DNA of 64,000 nucleotides from CAVVYA01 sp963752345 (GTDB lineage Bacteria; Pseudomonadota; Alphaproteobacteria; SMXQ01), in contig CAVVYA010000020.1 of the NCBI GenBank assembly GCA_963752345.1, forward strand, positions 248,001 through 312,000, read 5' to 3'. The notes below the pieces were generated by a model. It ran no database searches, was not told the origin of the DNA, and saw only the letters and a program-made list of their open reading frames with translations. This document shows positions 26,789 through 35,112 of the stretch, in pieces. Within the stretch, counting starts at the first letter, position 1; the number at the start of each line of letters is the position of its first letter. Made by a program: the position numbers and the translations under genes.

Positions 26789-26904
26789 TGGCGATCGACC
26801 GTGACCGTCGCCGGCGCAACATCGCGCTGCTGATCGCGCTCCTGGCCCTGGTCGGCCTGTTCTATCTGATCACCCTGGTCAAGATCGCCGGAGGCTCCTG
26901 GTGA
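26788..26904 (+). CDS. CoxF-like small membrane protein (38 aa)
   Basis: A 38-residue frame, MAIDRDRRRRNIALLIALLAL then a continuous hydrophobic helix and the tail KIAGGSW, is tightly packed: its ATG overlaps the ctaB stop (TGATG) and its stop overlaps the ctaG start (GTGA). A short basic N-terminus plus one membrane helix in exactly this position is typical of the small CoxF gene between ctaB and ctaG in alphaproteobacterial oxidase clusters. Its role is presumed to be oxidase assembly. Confidence 0.78.
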   Translation: MAIDRDRRRRNIALLIALLALVGLFYLITLVKIAGGSW

Positions 26905-27512
26905 GCAAGCCCGTCCCCGAACGCCGCGCGTCCTCTCGCCGCCACGGCGTCACGGCGCTGCTGCTGTCGGGCATGGTGGTTGCCATGGTGGGCTTGAGCT
27001 TCGCCTCTGTGCCGCTCTATCGCCTGTTCTGCCAGGTCACCGGCTACGGCGGGACGACCCAGGTCGCCACCATCGCGCCGAACGAGGTGCTGGGGCAGAC
27101 GGTCACCGTGCGGTTCAACGCCGATGTCGCACCCGGCATGCCGTGGACGTTCGAGCCGGTGCAGCGCGACATGACGGTGCAGGTCGGCGAGACCGGCCTC
27201 GCCTTCTACCGGGCGCGCAACAATACCGACCGGCCGATCACCGGCATGGCGTCGTTCAACGTCACGCCCGACAAGGCCGGCCAATATTTCAATAAGATCG
27301 CCTGCTTCTGCTTCGATCTGCAGCGGCTCGAGCCGGGTCAGACCATCGACATGCCGGTAACCTTCTTTGTCGATCCTGCCATGGTCAAGGACCGCAGCAC
27401 CCGGGACCTGACCCACATCACGCTCTCTTATACCTTCTTCCTCGCCGACGATGGCGGACAGCAAAACCGCACCGCTGCCGCCGCCGATCCGGCGGGCAGG
27501 ACGGTGAACTAA
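26901..27512 (+). CDS. ctaG: Cytochrome c oxidase assembly protein CtaG (Cox11)
   Basis: This copper chaperone delivers copper to the CuB site of subunit I. The 203-residue protein has one N-terminal membrane anchor (VTALLLSGMVVAMVGLSFASVPLY) and a periplasmic immunoglobulin-like domain. Conserved blocks are YRLFCQVTGYGGT, FNADVAPGMPWTFEP and FNKIACFCFDLQRLEPGQ, the last holding the copper-binding CFCF pair. The GTG start overlaps the coxF-like gene. coxC follows after 46 bases. Confidence 0.96.
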   Translation: MSKPVPERRASSRRHGVTALLLSGMVVAMVGLSFASVPLYRLFCQVTGYGGTTQVATIAPNEVLGQTVTVRFNADVAPGMPWTFEPVQRDMTVQVGETGLAFYRARNNTDRPITGMASFNVTPDKAGQYFNKIACFCFDLQRLEPGQTIDMPVTFFVDPAMVKDRSTRDLTHITLSYTFFLADDGGQQNRTAAAADPAGRTVN

Positions 27513-27558
27513 TCATCGCTGAACATCTGCGTTTGGAAAGCCAAGAGGCAGCCACATC

Positions 27559-28410
27559 ATGAGCACCACGCAAGTACATGGCCACGCTGACAGCCACGGT
27601 GCGGGCCACCAGGCCAAGCATCCCTACCATCTGGTGGACCCCAGCCCGTGGCCGGTCTTCGGCGCGCTGTCGTCTTTCGTGCTGGCGATCGGCGCCGTAC
27701 TCTACATGCATCAGGAAGGCCCCTGGGTGATGGTCGCCGGCTTCGCCATGGTGCTGTTCACCATGTTCATGTGGTGGCGCGCCGTGGTCAACGAAGGCGA
27801 GCATCAGGGGCACCACACGCCGGTGGTGCGCGTCGGCCTGCGCTACGGCATGGCGCTGTTCATCGCTTCCGAGGTGATGTTCTTCTCGGCCTTCTTCTGG
27901 GCCTACTTCAACGCGGCGCTGTTCCCGACCGAAGTGACCGGCGGCACCTGGCCGCCCCAGGGCGTGGATACCTTCAATCCGTGGGATCTGCCGTTCCTCA
28001 ACACCCTCATCCTGCTGACCTCCGGCGTCACCGTGACCTGGGCCCACCATGCGCTGCTCGAGAACAACCGGCGCGACGTGATCCGCGGCCTGGCGCTCAC
28101 CGTGCTGCTCGGCCTGATCTTCACCGCCGTGCAGGCTTACGAATACAGCCACGCGGCGTTCGGCTTCGCCGACGGCATCTATGCCTCGACCTTCTATATG
28201 GCGACTGGCTTCCATGGCTTTCACGTCATCGTCGGCACCATCTTCCTGATCGTCTGCCTGGTGCGCGCCATGAAGGGCCACTTCACGCCCGACCATCACG
28301 TCGGTTTCGAGGCGGCCGCCTGGTACTGGCACTTCGTCGACGTGGTCTGGCTGTTCCTGTTCGCCTGCATCTACTGGTGGGGCTCCGGTCCGTCGGCCGG
28401 CGGCCACTGA
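27559..28410 (+). CDS. coxC: Cytochrome c oxidase subunit III
   Basis: This non-catalytic membrane subunit stabilises the oxidase. The protein of 283 residues has seven membrane helices. Signature blocks are KHPYHLVDPSPWPVFGALSS near the N-terminus, FIASEVMFFSAFFWAYFNAALFP, and HGFHVIVGTIFLIVCLVRAMKGHFTPDHHVGFEAAAWYWHFVDVVWLFLF at the C-terminus. The first twenty residues are His-rich, like the N-terminus of subunit I in this cluster. A DUF983 gene follows after six bases. Confidence 0.97.
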   Translation: MSTTQVHGHADSHGAGHQAKHPYHLVDPSPWPVFGALSSFVLAIGAVLYMHQEGPWVMVAGFAMVLFTMFMWWRAVVNEGEHQGHHTPVVRVGLRYGMALFIASEVMFFSAFFWAYFNAALFPTEVTGGTWPPQGVDTFNPWDLPFLNTLILLTSGVTVTWAHHALLENNRRDVIRGLALTVLLGLIFTAVQAYEYSHAAFGFADGIYASTFYMATGFHGFHVIVGTIFLIVCLVRAMKGHFTPDHHVGFEAAAWYWHFVDVVWLFLFACIYWWGSGPSAGGH

Positions 28411-28416
28411 TCGGCA

Positions 28417-28806
28417 TTGAGCGCGGGCCGCAGCGCGTCCCCGTCGCCCTACAAGACCGGGCTGCTCTGCCGTTGTCCGCGCTGCGGCGAAGGCCGCCTC
28501 TATCGCGGCGTGCTGATGATTGCCGAGCGCTGCGCGGTTTGCGGCTTCGATCTTAGCGCGCAGGACAGCGGCGACGGCCCGGCGGTCTTCGTCATTTTCA
28601 TTCTCGGCGCGGTCGTGGTCGCGCTGGCGCTGATCACCGAAAGTGCTCTCGCGCCGCCGCTCTGGGTTCATGCGGTGCTGTGGCCGCCGGTCATTCTCGG
28701 CGGCGCCTTCGTCATGCTGCGCATCTTCAAATCGGTGCTGATTTCCATGCAATACCGCCACCGGGTTGCCGGCTTCGGAGAAAGAGGCGACGGCGGCCGT
28801 GACTGA
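28417..28806 (+). CDS. DUF983 membrane protein with zinc-ribbon-like cysteines
   Basis: This 129-residue protein belongs to DUF983, which is commonly coded between coxC and surf1 in alphaproteobacteria. It has two CxxC pairs (LLCRCPRCGEGRL and AERCAVCGFDL) that look like a small zinc ribbon, then two hydrophobic helices (AVFVIFILGAVVVALALITE and LWVHAVLWPPVILGGAFVMLRIF). The start is TTG, six bases after coxC. The stop overlaps the GTG start of surf1. A role in oxidase biogenesis is inferred from position only. Confidence 0.88.
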   Translation: MSAGRSASPSPYKTGLLCRCPRCGEGRLYRGVLMIAERCAVCGFDLSAQDSGDGPAVFVIFILGAVVVALALITESALAPPLWVHAVLWPPVILGGAFVMLRIFKSVLISMQYRHRVAGFGERGDGGRD

Positions 28807-29545
28807 AGCGCCGCGCAGCCGCTGGCGCGGTCCGTGCGCCACTCTGTTTTTCGTTCTCATCGGCTGTGGTGTGCTCATCGGTCTCGGCACCTGGCAGGTC
28901 GAACGGCGCGTCAGGAAAGCCGACCTCATCGCCACCATGGATGCGCGGCTCGCCCTGCCGCCGGCCAGCCTGTCGGCGCTGCTTGCTGGCGGCGAGCCCG
29001 AGGATTTTCGCCCGGTGCGCGCCACCGGGATTTTCCTGCACGACCACGAACTGTATCTCGTCGCGCGCAGCTATCAGTCGCAGATCGGCTATCACGTGGT
29101 GACGCCGCTGCTGCTCGACGATGGCGCTCCCGGAGGGCAGGCGGTGCTGGTCGACCGCGGCTGGGTGCCGGTCGACCGCCTGGCGCCCGAAAGCCGGGCG
29201 GCCGGCCAAGTGCCGGGCAAGGTGACGGTCGAAGGCATCCTGCGCCGGCCGCCGAAGCCCGGCGCCTTCACGCCGGACAACCGGCCCGACCAGAATCGAT
29301 GGTATTGGCCCGACTTGCCGGCCATGGCCGCCCATGCCGGCCTGACCCAGGTCGCGCCGGTGCTGATCGAGGCCGGGCCGGCGGCGAACCCCGGCGGCCT
29401 GCCGATCGGCGGCCAGACCCGCGTGACCCTGCCCAACAACCATCTGCAGTATGCGATCACCTGGTACGCCCTGGCCGCGGCGCTTGTCGTCCTCTATCTT
29501 GTATCGCGCCGTCGCCGCGCCGCCGGTCCCCCCATCCAACGCTGA
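28799..29545 (+). CDS. SURF1-family oxidase assembly protein
   Basis: SURF1 proteins assist heme a insertion or early assembly of cytochrome oxidase. The 248-residue protein has the family's two membrane helices at the ends (CATLFFVLIGCGVLIGLGTWQVERR and AITWYALAAALVVLYLVSRRRR), the GTWQ motif, LVDRGWVP in the middle and PNNHLQYAITWYALA at the end. I prefer the GTG at 28799, which follows AAAGAGGCGA and gives VTEAPRSRWRGP; a TTG at 28766 in the DUF983 gene is possible. It closes the oxidase cluster. Confidence 0.92.
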   Translation: MTEAPRSRWRGPCATLFFVLIGCGVLIGLGTWQVERRVRKADLIATMDARLALPPASLSALLAGGEPEDFRPVRATGIFLHDHELYLVARSYQSQIGYHVVTPLLLDDGAPGGQAVLVDRGWVPVDRLAPESRAAGQVPGKVTVEGILRRPPKPGAFTPDNRPDQNRWYWPDLPAMAAHAGLTQVAPVLIEAGPAANPGGLPIGGQTRVTLPNNHLQYAITWYALAAALVVLYLVSRRRRAAGPPIQR

Positions 29546-29565
29546 GTTCCATCTTGTCCCTCGCC

Positions 29566-31062
29566 ATGTCCGCCCCCGCCTATCGCGATCTCGAGCGCCG
29601 GTTCGCGCAGCTTTCCCGCCTGCAGGACATCGCCGCCATGCTGCAGTGGGATTCCGCGGCCATGATGCCGCCGGGCGGCGCCGAGCCGCGCGCCGAGCAG
29701 CTCGCCATGATCAAGGTCATGGCCCATGAAATGCTGACCGACGCCCGGACCGGTGATCTCATCGCTGGCGCGGCGGCGGAGACGGGCACGCTCGACGCAT
29801 GGCAGCAGGCCAATCTCGCCGAGATCCGCCGCAGCCGTCTGCGCGCCACAGCGGTGCCCGCCGATCTGGTCTCGGCCATCTCGCTCGCCTGCTCGCGCTG
29901 CGAGACCGTGTGGCGCCAGGCGCGCGCAACGTCCGACTTCGCCATGGTGCTGCCGTTCGCCGAGGAGCAGTTGCGGCTGATTCGCGAACAGGCCCAGGCG
30001 CTCGGTGCCGCGCTCGACCTGTCGCCCTACGACGCGCTGCTCGACGGCTACGAGCCGGACGGCCGTTCGGCCGAAATCGACGTGATCTTCGACGATCTGG
30101 CACAGTTCCTGCCCGGGTTCATCGACCAGGCGCTCGCTCATCAGGCCAGGAAGCCGGTGCCGATCAAGCCGGCCGGGCCGTTTCCGGTCGAAGCCCAGCG
30201 CCAGCTCGGCCTCAAGCTGATGGCCACGCTCGGCTTCGATTTCGATCGCGGCCGGCTCGATACCAGCCTGCATCCGTTCTGCGGCGGCATACCCGACGAT
30301 GTGCGCATCACCACGCGCTACGACGAGGCGGATTTCATGCGGGCACTGATGGGCGTGGTCCACGAAACCGGCCATGCGCTCTACGAGCAGGGCCTGCCCG
30401 CGGCCTGGCGCCAGCAGCCGGTCGGCCAGGCGCGCGGCATGAGCGTCCACGAAAGCCAGTCTCTGCTGGCCGAGATGCAGGCGGGCCGCTCGCGCGAATT
30501 CCTATCCTTCGCCGCGCCCCTGATGCGCGCGGCGTTTGGCGGTGCGGGACCGGCTTGGGAGCTCGACAATATCCAGCGCGTCTATACCCGCGTGGAGCGT
30601 GGCTATATCCGGGTCGACGCCGACGAGGCCACCTATCCGGCCCATGTCATCCTGCGCTACCGGCTGGAGCGGGCGCTGATCGCCGGCGACATGGCGCTCA
30701 AGGACCTGCCGGGCGCCTGGAACGAGGGCATGAAGCAATTGCTCGGCATCGTGCCGCGTAACGACGCGGAAGGCTGCCTGCAGGATATCCACTGGTACGA
30801 CGGGGCCTGGGGCTATTTCCCGACCTACACGCTCGGCGCCATGACCGCGGCGCAATTGTTCGCCGCTGCCGAGAAAGCCCATCCCGCGCTGCGTGGCGAA
30901 CTCGCCCAGGGCGATTTCAGCGCCCTGGTTGGCTGGCTGCGCGCCAACATCCACGGCAAGGCGTCGTCCCGCTCGACGCGCCAGCTCTTGACCGAAGCGA
31001 CCGGCCGGCCCCTTGACGCGGCCGTCTTCAAGGCCCATCTAAGTCACCGGTACCTTTCTTAA
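29566..31062 (+). CDS. M32-family metallocarboxypeptidase
   Basis: This cytoplasmic zinc carboxypeptidase of 498 residues resembles thermostable carboxypeptidase 1 (Taq). The zinc site HETGH lies in MGVVHETGHALYEQGLP, and the third ligand region is GMSVHESQSLLAEMQAGRS. Further family blocks are HPFCGGIPDDVRITTRYDEADF, RVDADEATYPAHVILRYRLERALI and DIHWYDGAWGYFPTYTLGAMTAAQLFAAA. I use ATG 29566; a TTG four codons upstream is equally in frame. It follows surf1 by 20 bases. Confidence 0.94.
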   Translation: MSAPAYRDLERRFAQLSRLQDIAAMLQWDSAAMMPPGGAEPRAEQLAMIKVMAHEMLTDARTGDLIAGAAAETGTLDAWQQANLAEIRRSRLRATAVPADLVSAISLACSRCETVWRQARATSDFAMVLPFAEEQLRLIREQAQALGAALDLSPYDALLDGYEPDGRSAEIDVIFDDLAQFLPGFIDQALAHQARKPVPIKPAGPFPVEAQRQLGLKLMATLGFDFDRGRLDTSLHPFCGGIPDDVRITTRYDEADFMRALMGVVHETGHALYEQGLPAAWRQQPVGQARGMSVHESQSLLAEMQAGRSREFLSFAAPLMRAAFGGAGPAWELDNIQRVYTRVERGYIRVDADEATYPAHVILRYRLERALIAGDMALKDLPGAWNEGMKQLLGIVPRNDAEGCLQDIHWYDGAWGYFPTYTLGAMTAAQLFAAAEKAHPALRGELAQGDFSALVGWLRANIHGKASSRSTRQLLTEATGRPLDAAVFKAHLSHRYLS

Positions 31063-31152
31063 ACACCCTTAAAATTCAAGCCGTTAGGGCTGCCCTTGCC
31101 CTGCCGGACAGGGGGTCTTAGTCTCCCCCTTCATCTCAGGAGTCCCTGGCCC

Positions 31153-32558
31153 GTGCGTTATATCAGCACCCGGGGGGCGGCCCCCGCCCTTGCATTCGAC
31201 GATGTCTTGCTGACCGGGCTGGCCCGCGATGGCGGGTTGTACGTGCCGGAATCCTGGCCGCGTTTCTCGCCGGGCGAACTGCGCGAGTTTTCCGGGCTGC
31301 CCTATCACGAGGTCGCTTATCGGGTGATGGCGCCGTTCGTCCAGGGCGCGATCGACCTCGACGTCTTCCAGCGCATTGTCACCGAGACCTATCGCGGCTT
31401 CGGCCATGCCGCCGTGGCGCCGCTCACGCAAGTCAGCGCCAATGAATGGGTGATGGAGCTGTTCCACGGCCCGACCCTGGCATTCAAAGACTACGCCATG
31501 CAGCTGCTCGGCCGGCTGTTCGATCATGTGCTGGCCGCGCGCGGCGAGCGGGTGACCATCGTCGGCGCCACCTCGGGCGATACCGGGTCGGCGGCGATCG
31601 AGGCGTTCCGCGGCCGCAAGGCGGTGCAGATCGTGATCCTGCATCCCAAGGGCCGCGTGTCCGAAGTGCAGCGCCGGCAGATGACGACGGTGCTGGCCGA
31701 CAATGTCCATAACATCGCCGTCGAGGGCACGTTCGACGATTGCCAGGATCTGCTGAAGGGTCTGTTCAACGACCAGAACTTCCGCGACGAGGTCAAGCTG
31801 TCGGGCATCAACTCGATCAACTGGGCGCGCATCCTCGGCCAGATCCCTATTACTTCGTGGCGGGGGCCGCGCTCGGCGCGCCCGACCGCAAGCTCGCCTT
31901 CGCCGTGCCGACCGGCAATTTCGGCAATATTTATGCCGGCTATGCGGCGCGCCTGATCGGCCTGCCGATCGAACGGCTCATCCTGGTGACGAACCGCAAC
32001 GACATCCTGGCCCGCCTGCTCGCCACCGGCGAAATGCGCGTCGATGCGGTGCATCCGACGCTCAGCCCCTCGATGGATATCCAAGTCGCGAGCAATTTCG
32101 AGCGGCTGCTGTTCGATCTTTACGGTCGCGACGGCAAGGCCCTGGCGGCCGACATGCAAAGCTTCCGCGAGACCGGCGTGATGAACCTCGGCGACAACCG
32201 CTGGCGCCAGGCGCGGGAGATCTTCGCCGGCCACCGGGTCGATGACGAGGAGACGATCGCCACCATCGCCGAGGTCTACCGTGCGACGGGCGAGGTGCTC
32301 GATCCCCATTCGGCGGTCGGCGTCGCCGGCGCGCGCGCCGTGGCGCGCCCGGCCACCATGCCGGTCGTCACGCTGGCGACCGCCCATCCCGCCAAGTTTC
32401 CCGAAGCGGTGGCACGCGCGACGGGCATCAGTCCGGCGCTGCCGCCGCAACTCGCCGATCTGCTGGATCGGCCGGAGCGGGTCTCGGCCCTGCCCAACGA
32501 TATCGAGCAGCTCAAGGCGTTCGTCCGCGATCGCGTTTTGGAACGGAGACCCGCATGA
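31153..32558 (+). CDS. thrC: Threonine synthase, one frameshift
   Basis: ThrC converts O-phosphohomoserine to threonine with PLP. The GTG start gives VRYISTRGAAPALAFDDVLLTGLARDGGLYVPESWP. The PLP-lysine block is MELFHGPTLAFKDYAMQLLGRL, followed by VGATSGDTGSAAIEAFRG and the phosphate-binding FAVPTGNFGNIYAGYAARLIGLP. A frame change is needed near 31844-31848, where one base appears missing between GINSINWARILGQI and YYFVAGAALGAPDRKLAF. This is one of the few apparent deletions in the window. The stop overlaps the next ATG (ATGA). thrB lies at 42390-43352. Confidence 0.95.
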
Positions 32559-33811
32559 CCATCACCGTCACGACGCTTGCCAATGGCATGAAGGTTGTCA
32601 CCGACACTATCGAGTCGGTGGAGTCGGCGTCGCTCGGCATCTGGGTCGGAGTCGGCGCGCGCCACGAGCACGAGGACGTCAACGGCGTCGCTCATATGCT
32701 TGAGCACATGGCGTTCAAGGGCACCCAGCGGCGCTCGGCCCGCAGCATAGCCGAGGAAATCGAGGCGGTCGGCGGCTCGCTCAATGCCTATACGTCGCGC
32801 GAGAACACCGCCTACTTCGCCCGCGTGCTGAAAAGCGACGTGCCGCTCGCCGTCGATATCCTGGCCGACATCCTGCAGCACTCGACGTTCGACAACGAGG
32901 AGCTCAGCCGCGAGCGCGCCGTGGTGATCCAGGAGATCGGCCAGTCGTTCGACACGCCCGACGATCTGGTGTTCGATCATTTCCAGGAGATCGCCTATCC
33001 CGACCAGCCGATCGGCCGTTCGATCCTCGGCTCCGCGGAGCGCATCGGCGGCATGTCGCGCGACACCATCGCCGGCTATATGAACCGCAACTATACGGCG
33101 CCGGGCATGATTCTCGCCGCCGCCGGGCGCGTCGATCACGAAGCGCTCGTCGCCCAGGCCGAAGGCCTGTTCAGCAGCCTCGGCAATGGCAACGGGCCGC
33201 CCGCCGCGCCCGCCATCTACAAAGGCGGCGAGCGGATCGAGCATCGCGAGCTCGAGCAGATCCATCTCGTGCTCGGGTTCGACGGGGTGGCCTACGGCGA
33301 TCCCGATTACTACGCGGTCAGCCTGTTGTCCTACCTGCTCGGCGGCGGCATGTCGTCGCGCCTGTTCCAGGAGATTCGCGAGAAGCGCGGACTGGTCTAC
33401 AGCATCTACGGCTTCACCTCGTCCTATGTCGACGGCGGGTCGTTCGGCGTCTACGCCGGCACCGGCGAGCAGGAAGCGGCGGAACTTATCCCTGTGCTGT
33501 GCGATGAGATCAACAAGGTCACGGTATCCGTGACCGAAGAGGAACTGGAACGCACCAAGGCGCAGATCAAGGCAGGCATTCTGATGTCGCTCGAAAGCAC
33601 GTCGGCGCGCTGCGAGCGGTTGGCCCAGCACATGTTCGTCTATGGCCGGCCGCTGACCACCGAAGAGATCGTCGCCAAGATCGACGCCGTCGATGTGGCG
33701 GCCGTGGTGCGCGCGGCGAAGCGGGTGACCTCGACACCGCCGACCTTCGCGGCTCTCGGGCCGAGCGCGGGCCTGCGCCGCCTGGCGCCGGTTGCCGCGC
33801 GGTTTTCCTGA
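32555..33811 (+). CDS. M16-family zinc protease (mitochondrial processing peptidase-like)
   Basis: This pitrilysin-family peptidase of 418 residues resembles the beta subunit of mitochondrial processing peptidase. The inverted zinc motif HxxEH is in NGVAHMLEHMAFKGTQRRS, with the third ligand Glu in SRERAVVIQEIGQSFDTPDD. The glycine-rich C-terminal loop is LLSYLLGGGMSSRLFQEIREKRGLVYSIYGFTSSYVDGGSFGVYAGT. The gene is intact and its ATG overlaps the thrC stop; the thrC-M16-GNAT order recurs in alphaproteobacteria. Confidence 0.95.
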   Translation: MTITVTTLANGMKVVTDTIESVESASLGIWVGVGARHEHEDVNGVAHMLEHMAFKGTQRRSARSIAEEIEAVGGSLNAYTSRENTAYFARVLKSDVPLAVDILADILQHSTFDNEELSRERAVVIQEIGQSFDTPDDLVFDHFQEIAYPDQPIGRSILGSAERIGGMSRDTIAGYMNRNYTAPGMILAAAGRVDHEALVAQAEGLFSSLGNGNGPPAAPAIYKGGERIEHRELEQIHLVLGFDGVAYGDPDYYAVSLLSYLLGGGMSSRLFQEIREKRGLVYSIYGFTSSYVDGGSFGVYAGTGEQEAAELIPVLCDEINKVTVSVTEEELERTKAQIKAGILMSLESTSARCERLAQHMFVYGRPLTTEEIVAKIDAVDVAAVVRAAKRVTSTPPTFAALGPSAGLRRLAPVAARFS

Positions 33812-33824
33812 TCGGGCAGGGTAT

Positions 33825-34505
33825 ATGCTGGGGCTCTTCAAAGGACTCGTTCCGCCACCGGATCTGCGCGTGCCCGGCGCGACCATCTACCTTCGCCCGC
33901 CGGCCGAAAGCGATTTTGCCGAATGGGCTGCGCTGCGCCAAAAGTCGCGCGATTTCCTGATCCCGTGGGAGCCGACTTGGCCGCGCGATGCGCTGACCAA
34001 GGCGTCGTGGCGCCGCCGCCTGCGTCACTACGGCGAAGAATGGCATGATGGCACGAGCTACAGTTTCCTGCTGTTCCGCAATCGGGACGATGCGCTGCTC
34101 GGCGGCATCACGCTCAGCAACGTGCGGCGCGGTGTCGCGCAGACTGGCACGATCGGCTATTGGGTCGGCGCGTCCTATGCGCGCCAAGGCGTCATGACCG
34201 AGGGCGTTCAAGTGGTGCTGGGTTTCTCGTTCAGCGATCTCGGCCTGCATCGCATCGAAGCGGCCTGCTTACCCGGCAATACGGCGAGCCGGAGCCTGCT
34301 GGCCAAATGTGGGTTTCGCGAAGAGGGATATGCGCCGCAATATCTTAAGATCAACGGCGCGTGGGAAGACCATATACTGTTCGCGCTGCTGGCGTCGGAA
34401 ATGAAACAGCGCGGCGCTCAGGCGTGCCCGGCTTCGACCGACAAGGTGGAGAGATCGACGCCGAGCTTGGCCAATGCCTTGTCCCATTTGGTTTCGAGGT
34501 CGTGA
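33825..34505 (+). CDS. GNAT acetyltransferase, RimJ-like
   Basis: This GNAT-fold N-acetyltransferase has the RimJ/RimL pattern: GATIYLRPPAESDFAEWAALRQKSRDFLIPWEPTWP, GGITLSNVRRGVAQTGTIGYWVG, the acetyl-CoA loop ARQGVMTEGVQVVLGFSF, LGLHRIEAACLPGNTASRSLLAKCGFREEGYAPQYLKINGAWEDHILFALL. It likely acetylates a ribosomal protein N-terminus. The domain ends near residue 195. The remaining ~30 residues overlap the C-terminal end of convergent yqgE by 88 bases and look non-natural, so the true stop may lie earlier, after a missed frameshift. Confidence 0.9.
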   Translation: MLGLFKGLVPPPDLRVPGATIYLRPPAESDFAEWAALRQKSRDFLIPWEPTWPRDALTKASWRRRLRHYGEEWHDGTSYSFLLFRNRDDALLGGITLSNVRRGVAQTGTIGYWVGASYARQGVMTEGVQVVLGFSFSDLGLHRIEAACLPGNTASRSLLAKCGFREEGYAPQYLKINGAWEDHILFALLASEMKQRGAQACPASTDKVERSTPSLANALSHLVSRS

Positions 34506-34999
34506 TCGAAGATCAGCGCCTCGTCGGCGGCCGTGTTGAGCCAGCCGTTGGCCTGGATTTCCGCATCGAGCTGTCCCGGCCCCCAGCCGGCGTAGCCGAG
34601 CATCAATAGGCTGCGGCGCGGACCATGGCCGGCCGCGATGTCCTTGAGGATGTCGAGAGTCGCCGTCAGGCCGACCTCGTGATCGACCAGCAGTGTCGCA
34701 TCGCGCACATAGTCGGACGAGTGCAGCACGAAGCCACGGCCTGTCTCCACCGGACCGCCGAACAGAATCGGATCGGGCGGACTCGGATGACCGGGCGTAA
34801 TGTTGAGCTGACGCAGCAGATCGGGAAAGGTGACGTTGTCGACGGCGCGATTGACGACCAGACCCATGGCGCCTTCGGCGGTATGGGCGCAGACGTAAAT
34901 CAACGAGCGGGCAAAGCGCGAATCCTCCATCTGCGGCATGGCGATGAGGAGTTGCCCGGTCATATAGCCGGCTTCCATATTCTGGCTCAGAGTGGCCAT
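34418..34999 (-). CDS. YqgE/AlgH family protein (DUF179)
   Basis: This 193-residue member of the YqgE/AlgH family has TGQLLIAMPQMEDSRFARSLIYVCAHTAEGAMGLVVNRAV at the N-terminus, then PILFGGPVETGRGFVLHSSDY and SLLMLGYAGWGPGQLDAEIQANGWLNTAADEALIFD near the C-terminus. The function is not firmly known; it is often described as a regulator or unknown cytoplasmic protein. Start ATG at 34999. It converges on and overlaps the GNAT gene. Confidence 0.93.
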   Translation of the reverse strand: MATLSQNMEAGYMTGQLLIAMPQMEDSRFARSLIYVCAHTAEGAMGLVVNRAVDNVTFPDLLRQLNITPGHPSPPDPILFGGPVETGRGFVLHSSDYVRDATLLVDHEVGLTATLDILKDIAAGHGPRRSLLMLGYAGWGPGQLDAEIQANGWLNTAADEALIFDHDLETKWDKALAKLGVDLSTLSVEAGHA

Positions 35000-35112
35000 G
35001 TTCCTCACTTACGACGAGTGGCGCCCGATCTCAATGGTCTGACTCACACAAGGCTGTGATGTCCCGTGAACCGTGCCGTTCTTATCGCAGGTTATACTAT
35101 CGACAGAGCATA

